Shown: positions 8,740-16,450 of the stretch, in pieces
How the letters are laid out: the number at the start of each line of letters is the position of its first letter
Position numbering within the stretch: the stretch's first letter is position 1
Source of the DNA: Phytoamicus setariae
GTDB lineage: Bacteria > Pseudomonadota > Alphaproteobacteria > Rhizobiales > Rhizobiaceae
Reading direction: 5' to 3'
NCBI RefSeq assembly: GCF_016722925.1
Contig: NZ_JAEQNC010000004.1
Coordinates: forward strand, 248,001-312,000
Length of the DNA: 64,000 nucleotides
The notes under the pieces: generated by a model
What the model saw: only the letters and a program-made list of their open reading frames with translations
Told to the model about the DNA's origin: nothing
The model's database searches: none
Translations under genes and position numbers: made by a program

Positions 8740-8767
8740 ATATTAGCACATTCGCCGACCGATCGGT
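8740..8767 (-). promoter_or_regulatory. Candidate paa operon promoter overlapped by a perfect palindrome
   Basis: On the minus strand TAATAT (8740-8745) is a good -10 hexamer, about 25 bases upstream of the thiolase start. The palindrome ACCGATCGGT (8758-8767) covers the place where its -35 box would lie. A symmetric site there is what a dimeric repressor, for example of the TetR family, would use. No TetR gene is seen in the window, so the binder is unknown. Confidence 0.4.
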
Positions 8768-8782
8768 TAGCTTTTATCATGG

Positions 8783-8829
8783 CGAACATTACATCGCAAT
8801 AACAAATATCGAGATTTGTGTAATGTTCG
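8783..8829. promoter_or_regulatory. Candidate PaaX operator: 11-base perfect inverted repeat, 25-base spacer
   Basis: CGAACATTACA at 8783-8793 and TGTAATGTTCG at 8819-8829 are exact inverse complements, separated by 25 bases. Long-spaced inverted repeats of this kind are known for the E. coli PaaX operators, where the arms are shorter and the spacer similar. It lies 66-113 bases upstream of the first paa gene and a paaX gene is 1.8 kb away. Assignment to PaaX is inference. Confidence 0.5.
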
Positions 8830-9037
8830 ATTGTCACACCCAGCTAGGGGTATTCCGCCAGCAAGCGTTGCCGATGAGCAATTTCCGCCACAGACAGATT
8901 GACAAGGCGACCCTTGAACCAGGAATGAATTTCGCCTAGATAACCGCCCATCGATCACTTCAACAGGATGTGTGCCCGAATGGATTTCAACCCGACCGCA
9001 ACGCCGATCTGCCTTGCCAACCGGGAAATTCATATCC

Positions 9038-10630
9038 ATGCCTGCATCCATCACTCTCTCCAGTCTTTCGTGGTCCACGCCTGACGGAAAGCTCCTGCTT
9101 TCCAATCTCGATATGAGCTTCGGCGCGGAGCGCACCGGCCTCGTCGGTCGCAACGGAGTTGGAAAAACCACCCTTCTCAAGCTGATAGCCGGAGAACTGA
9201 AACCTCAGTCCGGAACGATTTCTGTTGGCGCCAGTTTTGGAACCCTGCGCCAAAGCGTGCAGGTGCATCAGGGCGAAACCGTCGCGGATCTGTTCCATGC
9301 GACCGAAGCGCTCGCCGTCCTGCGCCGCGCCGAGGCGGGACTGGCGACAGCCGATGAGCTCGTCACCGCTGACTGGACGCTGGAACTCCGCGTCGCGTCC
9401 ACGTTGGCACAGGCCGGTCTGCACGTGCCAGCGGAAACGCAGCTGGCCACTCTCTCGGGCGGACAACGCACGCGAGCCGGTCTGGCAGCGTTGATATTCG
9501 CGGAGCCCGATTTCCTCATACTCGACGAACCAACCAACAATCTTGACCGCGAGGGCCGCATCGCCATCATCGATCTGCTGGCAAACTGGCATGCCGGTGC
9601 AATCATCGTCAGCCATGATCGCGAATTGCTCGAAACAGTCGATGCAATCGTCGAGCTCACTTCGCTCGGCGCGACCCGATACGGCGGCAATTGGAGCCAG
9701 TATCGGGAGCGCAAGGCCTTCGAGCTTGCGGCCGCACAGCGCACCCTGGCCGATGCGGAAAGGCAGGTCGAGAACGCCGCCCGCACTGCGCAGATGACGG
9801 CGGAGCGGAAGGCTCGCAAAGATCGCACGGGCAACAAGAAAGCGGCCAAGGGCGATATGCCGCGCATCCTGGCGGGCGGGCGCAAAGCACGCAGCGAAGA
9901 AACGGCAGGCAACAATTCCCGCCTGGCGGAACGCAAGAGCACACAGGCGCTCGTTGCCGCCACTGCGGCGCGCGAACAGATCGAAGTTCTTCAGCCCCTG
10001 TCGGTCAATCTCGCATCAACCGGGCTTCCCGCGAGCAAGACGGTGCTGAGGGCAAACGCCGTGACCGCAGGTTACCAACCGAACCAGCCAATCGTCCACA
10101 ACCTCTCCTTTGACATCACCGGGCCGGAGCGTGTTGCGGTCACCGGTCCGAACGGCTCGGGCAAGTCGACGCTGCTGGCACTGATCGCAGGTGAGTTGAA
10201 ACCGTGGGTCGGGACGGTCAGCCTCTTGACCACGCTCGCCATGCTCGACCAGCAGGTCGGCATTCTCCAACCTTCGCTTTCCATCAGGGACAACTTCCGC
10301 AGGATAAATCCCGATACCGATGACAATGCCTGCCGGGCCGCCCTCGCCCGGTTCATGTTCCGGGCCGGAGCCGCGCTGCAGACGGTTTCCACGCTAAGCG
10401 GCGGCCAAATGCTGCGGGCGGGCCTTGCCTGCGTTCTGGGTGGATCGACACCGCCGTCTTTCCTGATCCTCGACGAGCCGACAAACCATCTGGATATAGA
10501 CTCGATAGAAACCGTCGAGGCGGGGCTGCGGGCTTATGACGGAGCACTTCTGGTCGTCAGCCATGACGAACCATTTCTGCAAGCAATAGGGATTTCACGC
10601 AGACTCCAGCTACCTGAACCGGCAACATAG
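9038..10630 (+). CDS. ABC-F family ATPase (duplicated ABC domain, no membrane part)
   Basis: A 530-residue protein with two ABC ATPase domains joined by a basic, Ala/Lys/Arg-rich linker (about residues 230-330). Domain 1 has GRNGVGKTT, LSGGQRTRAGLA and FLILDEPTNNLD; domain 2 has GPNGSGKST, LSGGQMLRAGLA and FLILDEPTNHLD. No transmembrane segments are seen. ABC-F proteins act on ribosomes, in translation control or antibiotic protection, rather than in transport. The start MPASITLSSLSW was preferred to an in-frame ATG 66 bases upstream because family N-termini begin near here; neither has a strong ribosome site. It is transcribed divergently from paa and converges on paaX. A role in phenylacetate metabolism is not evident. 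Confidence 0.9.
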   Translation: MPASITLSSLSWSTPDGKLLLSNLDMSFGAERTGLVGRNGVGKTTLLKLIAGELKPQSGTISVGASFGTLRQSVQVHQGETVADLFHATEALAVLRRAEAGLATADELVTADWTLELRVASTLAQAGLHVPAETQLATLSGGQRTRAGLAALIFAEPDFLILDEPTNNLDREGRIAIIDLLANWHAGAIIVSHDRELLETVDAIVELTSLGATRYGGNWSQYRERKAFELAAAQRTLADAERQVENAARTAQMTAERKARKDRTGNKKAAKGDMPRILAGGRKARSEETAGNNSRLAERKSTQALVAATAAREQIEVLQPLSVNLASTGLPASKTVLRANAVTAGYQPNQPIVHNLSFDITGPERVAVTGPNGSGKSTLLALIAGELKPWVGTVSLLTTLAMLDQQVGILQPSLSIRDNFRRINPDTDDNACRAALARFMFRAGAALQTVSTLSGGQMLRAGLACVLGGSTPPSFLILDEPTNHLDIDSIETVEAGLRAYDGALLVVSHDEPFLQAIGISRRLQLPEPAT

Positions 10631-10661
10631 CCCGGACGGCGGCGCGGGCAGCATTGGCTGG

Positions 10662-11546
10662 CTACGGCCCAACTGACCCGAACCGCGCCTGTGTCGCCTC
10701 CGTGACTTTCGGCAACGGACCCGAACCATTGACGAAAGTTTCCGCGACATGCTCGTCGGCCGATCGAGATAACAGCTTGTAAAGACGTTCGAAAAGTTGC
10801 CTTGCTTCGAATCCTGGCCAATCGTCCGGCAGCGCCTCCGGCGGCAGGCGCGGATCACGCAGCACAACGCTGCGGAAACGATGGACAAGAAGCAGCCTGA
10901 TGACCAGGCAGGTTTCCGCGGAGGGCTGCAGATCGTCGGCCAGCAGTGCTTCCACGGGCGCGAACTGTCCAAGGAATTTCTGGTAGGCAGCCGCGTGCGG
11001 CTTCAAATCCCAATATCCGGCAGCAAAAGCCTGCAGTTCGGCATGGTCCGATGCGACTTTGGCCTCGAATATCAGCACCGGCTGAGCGAAGTCAGGCTTG
11101 CGTGGTCCGACCAGCATTTGACTATTCAGCCTGGCATAGCCGGCACGCTCCAGCGCCGGGATCAACTCGCCGCCGGCAGAATCTGGGACGTGGACGAAAT
11201 TCCAGTCCCGCTCGTCGCGATGGGCAAACAGGATCTGTGCAGCATGGGAAAACTCCTTGCCGGCAGCGTCCGAAAGTCGGTAGTAGCTGCGACGCCCGGC
11301 GCGCTCGCCCACGAGTTGTTCCGAGGAGACGAGGCGGGAAACGGCTGTCCTGACGAGGGTGTCGCTGATCCCGACCCGCGCGCAGGTCTCGATAAGGTTA
11401 CCCACCCAGACGACATCGCCCCTTGGATCGACCACATCGCCGTAGATGGTGACGATAAAGCCCGCCGCCTTGAGGGGGCTTTCCAAGACAATACGATCGA
11501 TGAGATCAGCGGCTTCGCGCTCGAAATCGCTACTGTGTGTCGGCAA
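10662..11546 (-). CDS. paaX: PaaX, phenylacetyl-CoA-responsive repressor
   Basis: A 294-residue regulator with the PaaX N-terminal winged helix (VTIYGDVVDPRGDVVWVGNLIE, then RTAVSRLVSS and GRRSYYRLSDAAG at about residues 32-95) and a C-terminal PaaX domain. PaaX represses paa operons and is released by phenylacetyl-CoA. The start is TTG, preceded by AGGAAAGGG at good spacing; no ATG occurs before the DNA-binding domain. It is convergent with the ABC-F gene (31-base gap) and lies 1.9 kb from the paa control region. No copy of the 11-base arm seen upstream of the thiolase was found in front of this gene. Confidence 0.9.
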   Translation of the reverse strand: MPTHSSDFEREAADLIDRIVLESPLKAAGFIVTIYGDVVDPRGDVVWVGNLIETCARVGISDTLVRTAVSRLVSSEQLVGERAGRRSYYRLSDAAGKEFSHAAQILFAHRDERDWNFVHVPDSAGGELIPALERAGYARLNSQMLVGPRKPDFAQPVLIFEAKVASDHAELQAFAAGYWDLKPHAAAYQKFLGQFAPVEALLADDLQPSAETCLVIRLLLVHRFRSVVLRDPRLPPEALPDDWPGFEARQLFERLYKLLSRSADEHVAETFVNGSGPLPKVTEATQARFGSVGP

Positions 11547-11675
11547 TCGGCACCCTTTCCTGTTTACCGACCCATTATCAGAACTGACCGGTGGTTCAAT
11601 CGCCTTGGCGTCATGGCCGGCAGTCGCCGCAGGCGCACTATCAGGACCGGTACATAAATTTCACGTCGATGGCTC

Positions 11676-13871
11676 CTACCTGGCATAATCCTCTGCCCGG
11701 ATCTCGGCCAGTCCGCGAACTGCATCGCGATTGCCGGTCGCCGCCAGCGCCTCAAGAATGGTCAGCGCATCCGCTCGGCGATTGAGTTTCCTGTAGGCAT
11801 AGGCGCGCAGCACGAGCAGATCCGTCCGTTCGGTTTGCAACTGCGCCAGTTGATTGAGATAGACAACGGTCTCGCGATAACGGCCGGCATCGAAAGCATC
11901 CGTCGCGCGATTGCTGAGGATAGCCGTCTGCAGCTCGACCGCCCGTGACAATCTCTGTTTCGCCTTCGTGGCCGACACGGCGGCGTCGTTGACGAGCCCG
12001 GCCCTGAGGTAAGCGAGGCTCTGGCCATAGGCTGCGTCCTCGCGAATCTTTGCCGAAGCGCTGCGCAAGGCAACACCGAATGCGCTTGCTGCTTCCAGCG
12101 GCCGCTTGAGATTCATCAGGCACCAGCCGCGACCAATAGCAACGTCGGGGTGGAGCATTTCGGGGTCGACTGTCGTCCGGCATCCTGCAGCGGGTCGGGC
12201 GGCGCTGACCACGGCGCGGCGGGGACTCTTAGCAATGGGCTCCTCGCTTAGCCTTGATTCCGGCAAGCTTTCCCGGCGCGCATAGTCATCGACCTCGTCG
12301 ATAGCCGTGTCCGCATCGACACGGTTGACCGGTTCGACCCTACTGATCCTGTCGGCTCTCTCGCTTGTTGAATCCGGCAAGGGGATCGTGTCATACGCCG
12401 TCTTCTCTCTCTGCGGTTCCGATACTCTTGCAATGCGCTCTGATCGCCCGGCCCATACATTCTGTATCTGCCTGACCCCTGCCATGTCCTTCAGCTGCAG
12501 CCTTGCAACAGCCAGGCCATAGGCGGCCGGCTCATAGTCCGCCTTCCAGCCAAGCGTCATCCGGAACCATTGAGAAGCCGTCTTCGGCTGGCGAAACGCC
12601 AGCGCATACCAGCCGAACTGCTCGGCTGTTCGCACTTCCTTCTTCTCCGTTACCGCAGCAGCGATGCGCCGCAGCACTTCCTGATCGAGCACCGGGGGTG
12701 GTTCGCCCGCCAGGAGGTTTGCCGTTGCGGCGAAATAGGTGGCGCTCGCTTCCGCCGACGCGTCGCGCCAGCGATACATGACGTTTTCGGCCTCTCGCGC
12801 ATCCTTTCTCGCAATCAAGGTAAGGGCGAGCCCCTGCGCTGCAGACGCGGTGTCTGTGATGTCATGTGCCGTGCGAAAGTAGCGCTCCGCTTCAGCCATG
12901 TCCGAACGCTTTATATAGTGCCAGCCAAGCAGCAGCGCATCCGACGCATTTGCCTGCTTTTCGACGTCCTTCCGCAACAGATCGAGATAGGATTGGGCGA
13001 CGACGAGCTTGTCGTCCTTGCCCCCTTCGGCCACGAAACGGCGGGCGAGATCACCGAGAACGGGTTCGAACTCGGGCTTGCCATCCGGCAATGTCTTCTC
13101 CAGCAACAGCAGCGCCTGCATCTGCTCATAGCCGAGGACCGCAGCCGCTTTCTGGATCGTTGCGATGCGCTCCGGCGTCTTTGTGCAGTTCTTCAGAATA
13201 TAGGTATAGGCATCATCAGCGCGGGCCAGGCGATCGGTTTTGGCAAACGCCTCAGCCACGCGCCAGAGCACATCGACGTCGCTGCAGGTCAAAAGGCTTG
13301 GCGTCTCCGACCCGATCGTTACGACATCGGCATATTGCTTAGCATCCGAGGCGGAGATGAGCGCAAGCCGCTTTTCGGCAACGGCCAGGCGCTCCGTAAG
13401 ATCGGAAGGCGGGGTCCAGCCGGGTTCTCTAACCTGCCTGTCATTGATTGCCTTGTGCAATTCTGCAAACTTGGACTGCGAATAGAGCGCCCACATCGCT
13501 TCGAGTTGCCGATCGCTGTTTTCCGGCACCGCGAGTGGGTCGGCAGGCGGCACCCAATCGGGATAGAGCGCCCGCAGGCGGGCAATCTCGGCTTCCAGCC
13601 GCGCCTTGTCGCCCTTGCTAGCAAAGTAGCGCAGAGCACTTTCATCGACCACGGGCTTCTTCGCCGGTTCGGCCGGTTGCTGGGCAGGCTCGGCCTGCGC
13701 CACGATGCGCTCGCCTTTCGCCACGGCGGTTGATTTGGCGAGCCAACCAGTTGGGTTGCCCATCAGTTCCGAACGGATGAAGTCGGCATTCGACGCCGCG
13801 AGCAGAACGGTGAGCGCGGTTGTGCCGGTAAATGTCAAGATTGTTGACTTCATGTCGTCAAACCAAACCAT
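11676..13871 (-). CDS. TPR-rich protein of the cellulose synthesis cluster
   Basis: A 731-residue protein with an N-terminal hydrophobic segment (about residues 9-27, STILTFTGTTALTVLLAAS), so it is exported or membrane-anchored. A Pro/Ala/Lys stretch (residues about 55-75) follows, and then many degenerate helical TPR-like repeats, e.g. near AERYFRTAHDITD and AASAFGVALRSAS. A charged, Arg/Asp/Glu-rich region (about 480-550) separates two repeat blocks. It is the last of bcsN-bcsA-bcsB-TPR on the minus strand, 260 bases after bcsB. There is no C-terminal beta-barrel, so it is not a full BcsC; it may supply the periplasmic TPR function in this BcsC-less system, like the TPR proteins reported for Agrobacterium-type operons. 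Role inferred from position. Confidence 0.75.
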   Translation of the reverse strand: MVWFDDMKSTILTFTGTTALTVLLAASNADFIRSELMGNPTGWLAKSTAVAKGERIVAQAEPAQQPAEPAKKPVVDESALRYFASKGDKARLEAEIARLRALYPDWVPPADPLAVPENSDRQLEAMWALYSQSKFAELHKAINDRQVREPGWTPPSDLTERLAVAEKRLALISASDAKQYADVVTIGSETPSLLTCSDVDVLWRVAEAFAKTDRLARADDAYTYILKNCTKTPERIATIQKAAAVLGYEQMQALLLLEKTLPDGKPEFEPVLGDLARRFVAEGGKDDKLVVAQSYLDLLRKDVEKQANASDALLLGWHYIKRSDMAEAERYFRTAHDITDTASAAQGLALTLIARKDAREAENVMYRWRDASAEASATYFAATANLLAGEPPPVLDQEVLRRIAAAVTEKKEVRTAEQFGWYALAFRQPKTASQWFRMTLGWKADYEPAAYGLAVARLQLKDMAGVRQIQNVWAGRSERIARVSEPQREKTAYDTIPLPDSTSERADRISRVEPVNRVDADTAIDEVDDYARRESLPESRLSEEPIAKSPRRAVVSAARPAAGCRTTVDPEMLHPDVAIGRGWCLMNLKRPLEAASAFGVALRSASAKIREDAAYGQSLAYLRAGLVNDAAVSATKAKQRLSRAVELQTAILSNRATDAFDAGRYRETVVYLNQLAQLQTERTDLLVLRAYAYRKLNRRADALTILEALAATGNRDAVRGLAEIRAEDYAR

Positions 13872-14131
13872 CCAGGTCGCATGCTCCGATCATCGATCTG
13901 CAGTCCCGGTTTTCTCCCGATATCCCATTGCCAATGCGCGTCTTCCAAAACCAACCTCAGGCCGCCATACTCGAACGGATGCGGCTCAGTCGCACTGGAA
14001 CGGAAGTTCACAACGCGACAACGAACAAACGCAAGGTCCGATCCCTACCAAGCCCGTCTATGGTTAATTATTCGTGAACATATGCTAATGGATAGGCGTA
14101 TTGACGCAAGTGCCCGCACTGGTCGGCATGC

Positions 14132-16450
14132 CTACTTTCCCCTGCCGAAAGAATTCAGAAGCGCCGAAGTGGCGAGACCCAACAGCACGGACGCTCCTGC
14201 AAACAGTACGGCATAGGAAAGGATGTTGGTCGAAAGCCAGTTGGCTGCGATCAGCCGATAATTGAAAAGAGAGAAGGGTTGAGTGGCGATCAGGTAGGAG
14301 CGCACGGCCGCAACCGACTTCACGGTCTTTTCCGCCTTGTCATAGAAGAGGACATGTCCGGACATGTCCTGCCAGCTCTTCTCGTCCGACAGGAAACTCA
14401 TGCCCTGTTGCAACTCGTTGCCGGTCGGAGCGGCAAGCACCATCCAGGTCCCCGTCCCTTCGGGGCTTAGGCCCTGGGCGGCAAGGAAGGTCGACGAATT
14501 GTCCGGCAGGATATCGGTCTCGGCAGCTGGCAAGAACTGCAACGAGCCGAGCGAAATGTCGAAGGTGTCTTTCAACCACTCCTGGACGGCCGTGATCTGC
14601 CCCTGCCAGGTACCGCTGCGAACCCGCGCCTTCCATTCCTCGAACGCTTCCTTGTTGTCCAGTCCGGCGGCGACATCCGCCCCCTGGTTGCCCCATGCGG
14701 TGCGGCTTGCTTCCGAGATGTAGACACGGTTCAAGGCCAGGGTCGGTATCTGCGAAATGGCGCCGACGAAAATCGCATTGCGATCGCCGATGCGGGAGGT
14801 CGACGTCTCGACCATGGCTTTCAGCGGACGTCCCGCAGCAATTGCCAGCTTGCCGAGAAACATCGCGGTCGTCGACAGCGTCTGGCTGTCGACCCGATCC
14901 ATGAACAGTGCGACATCGGTTGAGCCACGGCCATAAGGAAACCCGGTGCCGGCGACAGCTGACAGACTTGGCGACTGCGCGATGCGGGCAAAGTCCGGTA
15001 TCCGGAACTCCGATGTGTTGAAGATGGCAAAACGCGGCCCGCCGGAGGCGGCAGCGCCGGGCACGCATGCAATATCGGGCTTGGCCTTGAGCACTGCCTC
15101 GACTTCAATGCGGTTGGCGCCCGGCTTGAAATGCCGCATCGTTACCCGGATCGGCAGATGGCGGAAGAGTCCGCCGTTGGTGGATGTGATGGGCACCGTC
15201 GAGGCAATATTGCCGTTCACATAGATGTCGATGTGGCTTCCCGGCAAAATCTCATCGGAATAGGCCGCGTCCAGCAGGATGGTGGCCTCACCATACGCAT
15301 TGGCATAGAAGTCCGCTGGCACGCCGATCTCGAAGCCGGTGCGAAACAGCCTGCCGCTGAACTCCGTGGTCGGCACGCCAAGCTTGGCAAAGGTGAGGTT
15401 GCTACGGGCCCGAAGGTATGGCGTGTCGCTGCCGTTCCAAGCCTGTGTCCACAGCACGTCGCGTTGCCGGTCCTCCGGCCGCTCGAGCGGGCTCACCATG
15501 TTTTCAATTGCTGCTTCGACGGTCTGCCAGGTGGGGCCACTGAACACCAGAACCGACTTGCCGCCTTGAGTTTGCTCCACGAACCCCGTGAAGCTGCCAT
15601 TGTCGGCCGATTTCGGCAGCGCCGGCATCAACGGCCGGAGATCTGCTGCGATGCCGACCGCGACGGTCAGTTCCCCAGGGCCGGCTTCCGGGCCAATCGA
15701 AGTGGCAATCGTGAAAGACTGGTTCGGCATCCGCCCAAGCAGCGCCAGTCCCTGGCTCAGGCGCATCAGCGCATCTGTCTGGTTCGGCTGCTGCAGTTTC
15801 GGCGTCACGACCCTGAAATGGGTGCGGCCCATTTTGTCGACCCCTATCGCTTTCACGTCGTCCAGGGTCGTAAGGACCTGAATGGCGTCAGGGTCCAGCG
15901 TCAGGAAAGTCCGTTCAGGAATGATCTCGGACCATAACTCGTAGGTGGACTGCACCGAACAGTCGGTGCGATGCTGCTGGATGCCGCGAAAACTCAGCTT
16001 GTTGATGCCCGGCCTCAACAGCCCGGTCGGCAGCTTGTAGCTGCGTTCGGAAATGCCATTGGGCGACTGCACTGGTTCATCGGCGATCAGCGTATCATTG
16101 ACATAGACCGACAGGCTGGAGGTTTCCGGAGCAACGACGATGGCGTTGCGATAGCCATAGTTCAGGGTTCGCGCCGCAGCCGCCTGCGCGGGGGTGAGGT
16201 AGATCGTCCAGGTCTTGGTGGCGAACTCACCGTTGAGTTTCAGCGACTGGAACGGCAACAGGTAGCGGGGCTTCTGCAAAGGCGCCAAATCGATCTTTGG
16301 TACGATCACCGGCGCGGGGCGATCCTTGGACCCTGTATCGACGGGTTTGCCGTCCGGCCGGTCGATGCTCATGTCGAACGGGTCGCTAAGCGCACCATTC
16401 GAAATCGCCAGAGCCCCCATCAGGGCAAGCAACGGAACGAGCATTCTCAT
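14132..16450 (-). CDS. bcsB: BcsB, periplasmic subunit of cellulose synthase
   Basis: A 772-residue protein starting MRMLVPLLALMGALAISNGA, a signal peptide; the ATG overlaps the bcsA stop in an ATGA quartet. The bulk is the large BcsB periplasmic domain, e.g. PFQSLKLNGEFATKTW, SLSVYVNDTLIADEPVQ and GINKLSFRGIQQHRTDCS. One C-terminal membrane anchor follows (WLSTNILSYAVLFAGASVLL). BcsB guides the nascent glucan through the periplasm and binds BcsA through its anchor helix. In-frame upstream codons lie inside bcsA and are not used. Confidence 0.95.
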   Translation of the reverse strand: MRMLVPLLALMGALAISNGALSDPFDMSIDRPDGKPVDTGSKDRPAPVIVPKIDLAPLQKPRYLLPFQSLKLNGEFATKTWTIYLTPAQAAAARTLNYGYRNAIVVAPETSSLSVYVNDTLIADEPVQSPNGISERSYKLPTGLLRPGINKLSFRGIQQHRTDCSVQSTYELWSEIIPERTFLTLDPDAIQVLTTLDDVKAIGVDKMGRTHFRVVTPKLQQPNQTDALMRLSQGLALLGRMPNQSFTIATSIGPEAGPGELTVAVGIAADLRPLMPALPKSADNGSFTGFVEQTQGGKSVLVFSGPTWQTVEAAIENMVSPLERPEDRQRDVLWTQAWNGSDTPYLRARSNLTFAKLGVPTTEFSGRLFRTGFEIGVPADFYANAYGEATILLDAAYSDEILPGSHIDIYVNGNIASTVPITSTNGGLFRHLPIRVTMRHFKPGANRIEVEAVLKAKPDIACVPGAAASGGPRFAIFNTSEFRIPDFARIAQSPSLSAVAGTGFPYGRGSTDVALFMDRVDSQTLSTTAMFLGKLAIAAGRPLKAMVETSTSRIGDRNAIFVGAISQIPTLALNRVYISEASRTAWGNQGADVAAGLDNKEAFEEWKARVRSGTWQGQITAVQEWLKDTFDISLGSLQFLPAAETDILPDNSSTFLAAQGLSPEGTGTWMVLAAPTGNELQQGMSFLSDEKSWQDMSGHVLFYDKAEKTVKSVAAVRSYLIATQPFSLFNYRLIAANWLSTNILSYAVLFAGASVLLGLATSALLNSFGRGK

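Larger units (their letters stand above)
8717..9037. other. Divergent control region between the paa operon and the ABC-F gene
   Basis: A 321-base intergenic region. It holds, from left to right, the thiolase ribosome site, a -10-like TAATAT (minus strand, 8740-8745), a perfect 10-base palindrome ACCGATCGGT (8758-8767), and an 11-base inverted repeat with a 25-base spacer (8783-8829). Toward the ABC-F gene I see no clear promoter. An open frame upstream of 9038 could extend the ABC-F gene to 8972, but without a better start signal. Confidence 0.6.

Noticed and set aside
12570-13733. A 387-codon plus-strand frame opposite the TPR gene
   Set aside because: No ribosome site or recognisable domain; codon use fits an antisense of the high-GC TPR gene.
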